Below are positions 1-7,441 of a stretch of 64,000 nt of DNA, one piece after another. How positions within the stretch are numbered: the stretch's first letter is position 1; each line of letters opens with the position of its first letter. Made by a program: the position numbers and the translations under genes. The notes under the pieces are model-generated. The model worked only from the letters and a program-made list of their open reading frames with translations, had not been told where the DNA came from and did not search any database. The DNA is from JAXMDC01 sp046349035 (GTDB lineage: Bacteria > Pseudomonadota > Alphaproteobacteria > Rhizobiales > Kaistiaceae). Where the stretch lies: positions 868,001 to 932,000 of the forward strand of contig JAXMDC010000002.1 of assembly GCA_046349035.1 (NCBI GenBank), given 5' to 3'.

Positions 1-445
1 CGACGTCACCCGACCAGGGCTTGTCGACCTGCGGGTCCATCTTCCACATCGGCCGCACGAAATTGCGGTTCTTGGCGTCGAGCTTGTAGAGCGTGCCCCA
101 GCCGTTGGTCACATAGAGGAACCCGTCCTCGGCCGCCGGCGTGCCTTCGAGCGAGGCGTTGGCGTAGCGCGAGCCGCCGCCATCCATGCCCTCGAGGGCG
201 AAGGTGTAGGCCAGTTCAAGCTTGCGGATATTGCCGTTGTTGACCTGATCGAGCGGCACGTAGCGGGTGTTGGCGTAGTCGCGGTTGACGTGCAGCCAGT
301 CACCGACCTTCTGGTTCTCGCGGGCAGCCTGGGTGGTGGACGTGCCGGCTGCAGGCGTCTGGGCAAATGCCGGAACGAGAGCGCTCGTTCCCAGCAGCAC
401 GCCAGCAACCGCAAGGCCGGTTTTCCAGCTATGCGAAGACTTCAT
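1..445 (-). CDS. PQQ-dependent dehydrogenase, N-terminal part (cut by window edge)
   Basis: Periplasmic quinoprotein dehydrogenase of the methanol/ethanol type; only the first 148 residues are inside the window. A signal peptide ends near residue 28 (PAFAQ). The mature start has the typical first beta-propeller blade: W50, then N60-T-R-Y and a segment resembling the N-xx-N-V-xx-L-xx-A-Y motif, and a W116-G-T-L-Y-K-L-D strand at 115-123. The ATG at 445 has a GGAGAGGAAG-type ribosome binding site. The PQQ and metal ligands lie outside the window, so the substrate class is open. It reads away from the small cytochrome gene at 704-1207, a likely electron acceptor, and resembles the complete quinoprotein gene at 7442-9229. 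Confidence 0.85.
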   Translation of the reverse strand, partial: MKSSHSWKTGLAVAGVLLGTSALVPAFAQTPAAGTSTTQAARENQKVGDWLHVNRDYANTRYVPLDQVNNGNIRKLELAYTFALEGMDGGGSRYANASLEGTPAAEDGFLYVTNGWGTLYKLDAKNRNFVRPMWKMDPQVDKPWSGDV

Positions 446-703
446 GTGTACTTCCTCTCCCACATTAGTTTTGTGATGAAGGGCTAGACTGTCGCCACGT
501 CCTCAGCCGAAGAACTCCCCTCCGGCCGGGGCACCCCCTAAAGATGGAGCCTTTGGCCCGATGTTGCCAAGGCGACTGCGTCCGGCCGCCCGTAAAGTCA
601 TACGGCCGAATTGCATAATTTTGCGCCGTGCGGACGGTCTAGTCAATCGCCGCCCGCACCCACCGGGAAGCGTGCCGGCGCTGCGGCGCCTCGAACGAGC
701 CGA

Positions 704-1207
704 CTATTCACCGTATCTAAGGCACGTCTGGCTGCCGCCTGGGCCGAAGAAAGCCATGCATTCGGACCGTGTGACCGCTCCGGCGCCCTTGAGGCGGCGG
801 GCGACGAACGCCGCCAAAGCGTCGATTTCCCCCTTCTCGAGCGGGGCAGCTGAGTTTGGGGGCCCAAGGTTGCTGAGGTCGGTGAAGATCAGGCCGTCGC
901 AGCGCTCGTCCGTATAGGCGCGACGGTCGTATTGCGGCATCGGCGATTCCAAACGCCCGCACATAATCGTGATCCTGATCTGGTCTTCGGTCAGCTTGGT
1001 CTGGCGAAGCGATAGCCCGAACCCGGTGAGCCGCGCTTCTCCGATCCCATCGCCGGCCCAACCGTGGCATGACCGGCAATCGGCCGCGCCGGCCCACAGC
1101 CCCGCGCCGGTTGCCACGAGGTCTTGCGCCGACGCGGCGCCCGCCACCGCCATCACGGCGATCGTTGCGATCACCCGACCCGCCGGCCGGAGCCTATCAG
1201 AGATCAT
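704..1207 (-). CDS. small periplasmic cytochrome c, quinoprotein partner type
   Basis: A 167-residue exported mono-haem cytochrome. Signal peptide about 1-28 (AASAQ), haem site C44-R-S-C47-H48, probable axial Met90 in S-P-M-P. Four further cysteines (83, 103 and two near the C terminus) match positions in its paralogue at 6687-7214, so two disulfides are likely. The ATG at 1207 is chosen over an earlier in-frame start at 1240 because a purine-rich GGGGGAAAGG lies just upstream and the signal peptide then begins correctly. It follows the PQQ dehydrogenase gene's promoter region on the same strand. The inferred role is to take electrons from that dehydrogenase; no partner is proven by sequence. 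Confidence 0.85.
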   Translation of the reverse strand: MISDRLRPAGRVIATIAVMAVAGAASAQDLVATGAGLWAGAADCRSCHGWAGDGIGEARLTGFGLSLRQTKLTEDQIRITIMCGRLESPMPQYDRRAYTDERCDGLIFTDLSNLGPPNSAAPLEKGEIDALAAFVARRLKGAGAVTRSECMAFFGPGGSQTCLRYGE

Positions 1208-1275
1208 GCCTTTCCCCCTTGCATCGGGTTTCCCCTCCACAAGGTTCGCCGCCAGGCGGGAGAAGGTTTCCTCCG

Positions 1276-2286
1276 TCAGTCTTGGCCTGCGTCCTGAAAG
1301 GCCCGGGCATAATCGCGGTAGTGTTCGATGGTCCGCACGATCAAGTCGCGCTTCTTCTCGTCCATCGGCGCGATCGCCCGCGCAGGGCGCCCGCCAAAGA
1401 ACCAGCCGGCTTGGAGCACCTGCCCGCCCGTCGTCGTAGCACCCGCGCCGAGCAGGACGTCATCGCCGATCACCGTTCCGGCGGCGACCCGGCTGCCAAT
1501 GCCGATCAGCGATCGCTCGCCGATCGTGCAGTCGGCCAATTGGACGTTATGGCCGATGGTCGAGCCTGCACCGATGCGGATTCCAGCGCCGATCGCCCGC
1601 AAAATCGAATTGTCCTGGACATTGGCGGCAGGGCCTATGGCTATCCCGCCACCTCCACCATGAAAGTCGCAGCCGTACCAAATGTTGGCGCCGTCATCGA
1701 GGTCGACGCGGCCGGCCAGCCGTGCCGTGCCGGCGACGAACACCTCGCCGTCATTGCGGAGATGCGGCAGACCGTCGAAGGCCGGCGTCTCGTCGCCGCG
1801 AGCCCGGATCGCCGCTCCGAGCATGCGGGCTTCTCCCGGCAGGAGGGGGCGCACCGGCTTGGCCGGCGCACCGGCGTAAAGGTAACCGCCGGCGAGTCGC
1901 GACTGCTGGAACACAGTCGCACCTGCGGCGATCACCGCGCCGGCCTCGACCACCGAACCGTCGAGGATGACGACATCGTCCTCGATCGTGCAGTCGTCGC
2001 CGACCGTACAGGCGTGCACGACGGCATTGCTGCCGATAGTCACCTGCTGACCGATCTGCGCCGGATAGAGCTTGTGCGCGATGTGGACGGTCGACCGCGG
2101 ACCGAGGTGGAGCGACTCGCCGGCAGCCACCTCATGACCGTCGCCGCGGATCACCGATTTGGCGCCGAGCCAAGCGCCTTTGCCGACGCAAACGCGCCCA
2201 AGCACGGCCGACCGCGGCCCGGCATAGGCCGGCTCGCCGTCAAACGCCGGCGAAACCCCTTCGAACGGCAGCAGATAGGGGATCAT
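1276..2286 (-). CDS. tandem gamma-carbonic-anhydrase-like hexapeptide protein
   Basis: A 336-residue protein made of two left-handed beta-helix halves (about 1-165 and 166-336), each resembling the YrdA/PaaY gamma-carbonic-anhydrase family, whose members usually have one such domain of about 170-180 residues. Half 1 keeps R48-G-D, a first ligand-like His68 and a third ligand-like His91, but has Ser86 where the second is expected. Half 2 has Arg230 and Ala251 at the first and third positions but keeps His246 at the second. The ATG at 2286 gives the natural domain start; an upstream in-frame ATG would read into the preceding gene. It lies 13 bases after the methyltransferase gene on the same strand. 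Activity (hydratase or acyltransferase) is unknown. Confidence 0.8.
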   Translation of the reverse strand: MIPYLLPFEGVSPAFDGEPAYAGPRSAVLGRVCVGKGAWLGAKSVIRGDGHEVAAGESLHLGPRSTVHIAHKLYPAQIGQQVTIGSNAVVHACTVGDDCTIEDDVVILDGSVVEAGAVIAAGATVFQQSRLAGGYLYAGAPAKPVRPLLPGEARMLGAAIRARGDETPAFDGLPHLRNDGEVFVAGTARLAGRVDLDDGANIWYGCDFHGGGGGIAIGPAANVQDNSILRAIGAGIRIGAGSTIGHNVQLADCTIGERSLIGIGSRVAAGTVIGDDVLLGAGATTTGGQVLQAGWFFGGRPARAIAPMDEKKRDLIVRTIEHYRDYARAFQDAGQD

Positions 2287-2299
2287 GGTGACTGCGCCC

Positions 2300-2998
2300 T
2301 TAGAAATTGGCGAAGAAGTCCCATTTCGGCTCCCAGTTCTCGAGCTTGCGGAAATAGCGGTCCGCTCCAGACCGGCCGGCTGCGATCTTACGGAGGCTCG
2401 GAATCGGCGATCCGTATTCACGCTTCAGTCCGACATCCATCTCTTCATAACGCCGATGCGACAGGGCGAACTTGATCACCTTGTGCACCGCCCGCCAGCC
2501 GGCGTCATTGAAGGCAACGACGCCACCGACCGGCAACATCTTGTCGAGGTAGAAGAAATCGACCAGCGTGTAGTCGAAGGTATGCCAGCCGTCGATATAC
2601 GCGAGATCGACGACCGTACCGCGCTCCAGCAGGCGCGGCAGCGCCAGAAAGCTCGGCTCCTCCATCAGCGTGTGGCGATCGCCGAACCCGAGGCGGCGCA
2701 TATGCTCCACGCCGACCCCGTGCCAGTCGCGATGCTGAAAGGGGTCAATGGAGATGAGCCGGCCAGAGGATGGGACCGCCATCAACCCCGCGGCAATAGC
2801 GATGCTGCTGACGCCGTTCGCCATGCCGATCTCGACCGCCGTCGCCGGCCTAACCCGCACCACCGTGTCATGGAGTGCGTCCAGGAAGCGCTCGGCGGTG
2901 CCCGAGCGCAACTTATGACGCGCCCCGGTTGCGTCCGTGACCTGCCCTGAGGTCAGGATCTCTTCAACGAGTGGGATCGATCTAAGGTGGCTGGTCAA
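2300..2998 (-). CDS. class I SAM-dependent methyltransferase
   Basis: A 232-residue cytosolic enzyme of the Methyltransf_24 type. The SAM-binding motif is V-E-I-G-M-A-N-G-V-S-S near residues 54-64, followed by I-S-I-D-P (acidic ribose ligand) and Y-I-D-G-W-H at the end of strand 4. Proteins of this type often modify sugars or small metabolites. It begins one base after the stop of the glycosyltransferase-like gene at 3000-4025, using a TTG start behind a GAGGGGAC site, so the two are translationally linked. This supports a role in decorating a glycan; the acceptor is unknown. Confidence 0.8.
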   Translation of the reverse strand: MTSHLRSIPLVEEILTSGQVTDATGARHKLRSGTAERFLDALHDTVVRVRPATAVEIGMANGVSSIAIAAGLMAVPSSGRLISIDPFQHRDWHGVGVEHMRRLGFGDRHTLMEEPSFLALPRLLERGTVVDLAYIDGWHTFDYTLVDFFYLDKMLPVGGVVAFNDAGWRAVHKVIKFALSHRRYEEMDVGLKREYGSPIPSLRKIAAGRSGADRYFRKLENWEPKWDFFANF

Positions 2999-2999
2999 A

Positions 3000-4025
3000 C
3001 TAGGTCCCCTCGCCCCGCCCGATCTGTCGCACGAAGGTGGTGCCCTTCCATCGGTCGGCAGCCAAGCGTATGCGCGCGGCCAATCGCCGAGGCAACCGCT
3101 TCGCCGGCCGCCAGGGCGTCGACACCACCGGGGGCAATGGCAGCCGCTCCTCCAGCCACCGGAAACGCTCGTCTCCCCCCTCCAGAGCGGGTCGCGCCCG
3201 GCGCAGAAAGTCCGGTATGCAAAACGCTTCGTGGTAGTGGATATGGACGAGGTCGCGCAGTGGCGCGTTGCGCTCTACGCCCACCAACTCGGCGCGCCGA
3301 TTGATTGGGTAGTTGTATGTGAAGGGCAATAGCCCGACGCGCTCGCCCGCTTTGGCAGCAAGCGTCGCCAGCGCGAACTGGTCCAGATTGTTCCGCCCCT
3401 CGACCACCACCTTGTCGATACACCGCAGGTGCTCGAGCCAGCCCTTGGCCAGCCCGGCCCGTCTCCGCATCACCGCCAGGCCGGCATTATAGTACCCGCG
3501 GATCAGAACCTTATCGGCCACTGTCCGCACGAAGCCCGGCTCGGCGACGCCGGCGGCGGAGAAGAGCCTTTGCCAAAACCGGTCGGCGCGATCGCGCGGC
3601 CCGCTCGACCCGCGGAACTTGCGCACTGTCGGCCGCAGGCCAAGATCGACGCCCTCCGGCAGCACGAAGAGCGCCGGTTCGTTGACCACCACCGTGTCGC
3701 TGTCGAGGAAAACGAGGAAGTCGCTGTCGGTCTGCGCTGACACCGCGTCGATCGCGTACACCTTGTTGGCGGTTGGCACGTCGGCATGATCGACATTGAG
3801 CCGACCCGCCAGGTGCCGAACGCCAAGCTCGGCGAATGCCGACTGCGTCGCGGCGGTCAGCGCCTCCACGCCGCGCGGCTGCACCGCGATCAGCTCGCAG
3901 CCGGCGAAGCCGCCACCAAATTGCCTGACCGACGCGGCAAGCAGTCGCGCTTGGGCCTCGAGGCGGCCGGGTTCGATGCAGAACACCATGGCGACAGACT
4001 GGCGAGGCGCCGGGAACCCGGTCAT
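3000..4025 (-). CDS. putative nucleotide-sugar glycosyltransferase (GT-A fold)
   Basis: A 341-residue protein with a GT-A-like arrangement: an N-terminal Rossmann-type segment, then F-L-D-S-D-T-V-V-V near residue 100, which has the DxD metal and nucleotide-sugar site. The C-terminal 50 residues are rich in Arg and Pro and probably lie at the membrane face. No signal peptide is visible. ATG at 4025 with GGAAG upstream is preferred to the in-frame TTG at 4037. It heads the unit that continues with the methyltransferase and hexapeptide genes and is divergent from the glycosyltransferase at 4177-5202. The sugar and acceptor are unknown. Confidence 0.7.
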   Translation of the reverse strand: MTGFPAPRQSVAMVFCIEPGRLEAQARLLAASVRQFGGGFAGCELIAVQPRGVEALTAATQSAFAELGVRHLAGRLNVDHADVPTANKVYAIDAVSAQTDSDFLVFLDSDTVVVNEPALFVLPEGVDLGLRPTVRKFRGSSGPRDRADRFWQRLFSAAGVAEPGFVRTVADKVLIRGYYNAGLAVMRRRAGLAKGWLEHLRCIDKVVVEGRNNLDQFALATLAAKAGERVGLLPFTYNYPINRRAELVGVERNAPLRDLVHIHYHEAFCIPDFLRRARPALEGGDERFRWLEERLPLPPVVSTPWRPAKRLPRRLAARIRLAADRWKGTTFVRQIGRGEGT

Positions 4026-4176
4026 GTCCGCTTCCAAGCGAGGAGCAACCTCACCGTGTCAATTGCCCGCACGGGATTGCATCGCCGCGATTTGCGTCTC
4101 ATGGTGATCGAGCCGCGGACGCTTTGTCCCTTGCAGCCCATTGGCATCTCTATCCGCACCTGCGGAGGCTGATAGC

Positions 4177-5202
4177 ATGTCTTTGCCTGCCCCGTCGCAA
4201 TCGCCAAGGGCCGCGCCCACACCGATTGGCAGCGTCTCGGTCGTCGTCGAGTGGGAGAATGCTGGCTCGATCCTGGATGAAACCGCTGTTGCCAACGTCC
4301 TCAACCTCGCCGAGCGCATCGCCGAGGCGACCGACGTCATTGCCGGGCAGCCGACGCTGGTGATGGTCAGCGACCCGCTGGTCAGCAGTCGCGGCTCCTA
4401 CGACACTGTGCTGTCCCGCTTGCGCCAGCGCTTTGCCAACCAGATGAAAATCGTGGCGGTGGATTCTCCCGGCGGGGAATACACCGACCAGAAGATCGCC
4501 GGCACCGCTGCCAGCCAAAGCGACATCGTCGTCTTCGCCGACTCCGACGTGGTCTACCGCCCGGGCTGGCTCGCCCAATTGCTGGCGCCGCTCCACGATC
4601 CCGCCGTCGACTACACGCATGGCCGCAATGTGATGATGGTCGACGATATCTGGGGACGGGCGGCCGCGGTCTACTGGTTCTATCCGCTCGAGCAGGAGGT
4701 GCCGAACGGCCCGACCTTCGTTTATTTCAGCAATCTCGCCGTCCGCCGCTCCTCCTACCAGCGCCATCCCTTTCCCGGCGCCCCCGGCAATCGCGTCGCC
4801 TGCGCGATGTGGTGCCGCGCTTTGCCGGAGAGTGGCCTCGTCGGACGGCCGACCATGGCCACCGGCGATCATCCGCCGGCGCGGGGGATGGCGGCGGTGG
4901 TCAAGAAAGGGCTCGACTACTCCCGCATCGACGACGGCCGCTACGTCGCCCGCAACCTAAGCCGGCCTTCGCGGCTGTTCCGGGCCACGGTCCGCCTGCT
5001 CCGCGAGATCGCGCACACGCTCAAGCGCTCGATCTACGTCGCGGTGACGCTGCGGCGGAACCCGCTCGAAGCGCTTCAATATGTCGGCATCGGACTTGTC
5101 TATGCTGTCGTGACCGGCATCCGGCAGATGGCCCTGACGCTGGCGCCCAATCCGCCGACGCCAAAAGTAAGCGCAGCAATCGGCCCTCCGGTCGCCTCAT
5201 GA
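4177..5202 (+). CDS. glycosyltransferase family 2-like protein
   Basis: A 341-residue GT-A glycosyltransferase. The nucleotide-sugar site is V-V-F-A-D-S-D-V-V-Y near residue 125. Downstream comes a typical acceptor-loop segment and, at about 285-330, one or two hydrophobic helices (Y-V-G-I-G-L-V-Y-A-V-V-T-G-I), so it is probably membrane-associated. The ATG at 4177 follows a strong GGAGG; the open frame extends 36 bases further with a TTG but has no better site. It is convergent with the next glycosyltransferase (5220-6146) and divergent from 3000-4025. The whole block looks like part of a surface polysaccharide locus. Confidence 0.75.
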   Translation: MSLPAPSQSPRAAPTPIGSVSVVVEWENAGSILDETAVANVLNLAERIAEATDVIAGQPTLVMVSDPLVSSRGSYDTVLSRLRQRFANQMKIVAVDSPGGEYTDQKIAGTAASQSDIVVFADSDVVYRPGWLAQLLAPLHDPAVDYTHGRNVMMVDDIWGRAAAVYWFYPLEQEVPNGPTFVYFSNLAVRRSSYQRHPFPGAPGNRVACAMWCRALPESGLVGRPTMATGDHPPARGMAAVVKKGLDYSRIDDGRYVARNLSRPSRLFRATVRLLREIAHTLKRSIYVAVTLRRNPLEALQYVGIGLVYAVVTGIRQMALTLAPNPPTPKVSAAIGPPVAS

Positions 5203-5219
5203 CCGCGGCCGGGGCCTCC

Positions 5220-6146
5220 TCACTTGCCCCGAGCAAAGGCGTTGGCGAGGCGCCGCCGCGCCACCTTGCCCCGGGGGTAGCGGAGGAAGGCCGCGAACAG
5301 TCCGCGCGGCAGTGTGGTCGCGCGTGCCAGGGCGCGGCCTTCGCCAATCGCGGCAGCGAACCGGCCCGCCAACAGCGGTCGCAGGATGCCGCGGGCAATG
5401 AGATAGGCGAGGAGGTCGCGATGCGCCTCGTCGAGCAGGGCGGGGTGGCGGGCGGTGAAGGCATCGAGCCCGGCGACATAGTCCTTCGACTTGCGCGAGA
5501 AGGAATCCGCGCTCTGATACTTCACCACGTCGCAGCCTGACCCGACCGCGACGCGATGTGCCCGCGTCAATCGCATCAGAAGGTCGCGGTCCTGATGCCG
5601 GGTTAGCGTGGGGTCGAAGCCGCCGACCGCATCGAGTGCCTCGCGCCGCACCGCAATCGCCGAGCAGGTGAGCGGCAGCGCGTGCGCCAGCAGCAGTTCG
5701 TTCCATTCGCCGGGTTGCGGACAGGCGGTGGGGTGCCGAACCTCCTCGCGCCGTCCTCCCTCAACGACGACGAAGCCGTCGAGAACGGCATCGACATCAG
5801 GATGCGCAGCGAAATAGCCGCGCAAGCGGTCGAGCCGGCCGGGCAGGAATACGTCGTCGGAATCGAGAAAGGCGATGATCGGCGCAGTGGTCAGCGCCAG
5901 GCCCGCGTTGCGAGCGACGTTGCCATTGGCGTGCGATCGGGCGACTGTTAGATGGAAGCGCGGATCGTCGATACCGCCAAGAACCTCCGCCGTGCCGTCG
6001 GTCGAAGCGTCGTCGGCTACCGCCACTTCCACAGCCGGGTCGCCGCCGCTGAGGGCGCTCTCGACCGCGCGCACCACCGGCCCGGCCCGCTGGTAGGTGG
6101 GAATGACAACGGCAATCGCGGGTTCGGCTCGCTGCCCCCCGGTCAT
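5220..6146 (-). CDS. family 2 glycosyltransferase
   Basis: A 308-residue inverting GT2 enzyme. It opens with the classical V-V-I-P-T-Y-Q-R at about 13-20, has D-D-A-S-T-D-G-T-A (nucleotide binding) near 46-54 and the metal site F-L-D-S-D-D-V near 93-99. An acceptor/catalytic region with R-H-Q-D-R-D-L near 200 is equivalent to the usual ED motif. It is cytosolic and likely acts on a lipid-linked or nascent glycan. It ends 18 bases from the stop of the convergent GT at 4177-5202. ATG at 6146. Confidence 0.88.
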   Translation of the reverse strand: MTGGQRAEPAIAVVIPTYQRAGPVVRAVESALSGGDPAVEVAVADDASTDGTAEVLGGIDDPRFHLTVARSHANGNVARNAGLALTTAPIIAFLDSDDVFLPGRLDRLRGYFAAHPDVDAVLDGFVVVEGGRREEVRHPTACPQPGEWNELLLAHALPLTCSAIAVRREALDAVGGFDPTLTRHQDRDLLMRLTRAHRVAVGSGCDVVKYQSADSFSRKSKDYVAGLDAFTARHPALLDEAHRDLLAYLIARGILRPLLAGRFAAAIGEGRALARATTLPRGLFAAFLRYPRGKVARRRLANAFARGK

Positions 6147-6282
6147 CGCCCTAAAATCCGCACTCCAGATCTCTCCCTCCCGTTAGCCACCCGCCACCAG
6201 CCCCCTCGCCGCTCGCCCACCGCTTGCAACGCCAAAGCCCATGGGCGACCCTCGCGCCGTTCCACGGCAAAGGTCGATTGCA

Positions 6283-6675
6283 ATGTCCGTCAGGATCGTC
6301 CCCGCCCTCACTTGTCTGGTGCTGACGGCGCCGCTGCTGCCCGCGCTGTCTCAGGAGCCCCCCGCTACGTTGAGCCGCTACGCCGCCGCCTGCGATCTTG
6401 CCGCCCGCCAAACCCTCGTGTCGACCATGGCCTTCTCGGCCGTCGCCATCGACGATTATACGCGGGACGGCGACCCGGAGGTCGACGTCGTCTACGACGC
6501 CATCAGTAAGAGCTCCGGCAAGGTCTACCCCTCGACATTCACCTGCACTTTTGCCGATCTCAAACGCCCCGACAACATTGTCCTGATCGGGGCCGCCGAA
6601 GGCGGACGTCCATACGGTATTGCCGCCGTTGCGGCCCTAAACCGCCTGCTTAAAGAGAGCGGGTTCCAGAACTGA
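6283..6675 (+). CDS. secreted protein of unknown function
   Basis: I do not recognise this 130-residue protein. The ATG at 6283 gives a clear signal peptide (about 1-22, ending L-P-A-L-S); an earlier in-frame ATG at 6241 would spoil it. The mature part is small and mixed, with two cysteines (one in the A-A-C-D-L segment, one in F-T-C-T-F) that may pair. It stands alone between a glycosyltransferase (divergent) and the cytochrome gene at 6687-7214 (convergent), with a short hairpin between the two stops. Confidence 0.6.
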   Translation: MSVRIVPALTCLVLTAPLLPALSQEPPATLSRYAAACDLAARQTLVSTMAFSAVAIDDYTRDGDPEVDVVYDAISKSSGKVYPSTFTCTFADLKRPDNIVLIGAAEGGRPYGIAAVAALNRLLKESGFQN

Positions 6676-6697
6676 CCGGGCGATCTTTACCGCCCGG
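6676..6697. terminator. short inverted repeat between convergent genes
   Basis: A perfect 7-bp stem (CCGGGCG / CGCCCGG, loop of 8) just after the stop of the gene at 6283-6675. It overlaps the end of the cytochrome gene on the other strand. There is no T-run, so it is only a possible factor-assisted terminator or mRNA 3' end hairpin for both convergent genes. Confidence 0.35.
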
Positions 6698-7214
6698 CGC
6701 GCGGATAGCGGGCGCAGGTGGAAGCGCCTTCCCCCCACAGCGCCACGCAGGACTCGAAAGTCGGATCGCCCTTGCCGACGAACGTCGCGAAGATGAAGGC
6801 CACCAACGCGTTCACCTGACGGTCTGTCAGCGCCATGCTCGCAGGGGGCTGAGCCGGACCAAGGTCGGCGGCGGTCACGTCGTAGCAGCGCTTGTCGGTA
6901 TACGCTTTGCTGTCGAAGTAGGGCATCTCGGTGCCGGGGCGGCCGCACCGGATCGTGATGGCGAGATCCTCCGGCGACAGCTTGGTGGTGCGCAGATTGG
7001 CACCGGAGGGCTGCTGCGGGATATCGGGAATGCCGTTGCCGAGGCCGCCATGGCATTCGCGGCACGGCACCTGCTCCTTCCACAGCGTCTTGCCGAGCGA
7101 GGCCAGCGCCGGGTCGGGCGTGAACCCGCCCTGAGCCAGCGCGGGGCCGCCCGCGCTCCAAAACAGAACGGCGGCAATGGCCATTGCCGAGAGGCTTCGA
7201 GGCGACGATCTCAA
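6687..7214 (-). CDS. small periplasmic cytochrome c, partner of the PQQ dehydrogenase
   Basis: A 175-residue exported cytochrome c paralogous to the one at 704-1207. Haem site C51-R-E-C54-H55, probable axial Met97 (E-M-P-Y), and the shared block L-R-T-T-K-L followed by A-Y-T-D-K-R-C. The same four extra cysteines are present. A TTG start at 7214 is preferred: GAAGGAG lies 6 bases upstream and the product then starts with a classical positively charged signal peptide ending A-L-A-Q. The in-frame ATG at 7184 would remove the charged N-region, and the ATG at 7289 has no signal. Divergently transcribed from the PQQ dehydrogenase gene at 7442 with 227 bases between. Confidence 0.85.
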   Translation of the reverse strand: MRSSPRSLSAMAIAAVLFWSAGGPALAQGGFTPDPALASLGKTLWKEQVPCRECHGGLGNGIPDIPQQPSGANLRTTKLSPEDLAITIRCGRPGTEMPYFDSKAYTDKRCYDVTAADLGPAQPPASMALTDRQVNALVAFIFATFVGKGDPTFESCVALWGEGASTCARYPRAGR

Positions 7215-7441
7215 TTCAAACTCCTTCGCCGGTCGGAACGCCGTGTCGGCTCCCAACCACATACCCGGCAGCAGCGATAACGCGGGCAAGAGGGCTTTCG
7301 CCTCAACCTATCACTCGTTTTTGCCGGCTGCACCCCTGGACCGCCCGCCAAAATTGCGGTCTGCTCTGGGCCAGCGGGCGCCAGCACGGCGCAACGCGCT
7401 TTGGGGGTAGCCGTTTCTCCCGCGTCCTGGAGGATCGAACC

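Noticed and set aside
1069..2475. 468-residue rightward open frame
   Set aside because: Antisense to the tandem hexapeptide gene; no ribosome binding site, Arg/Pro-rich shadow composition.
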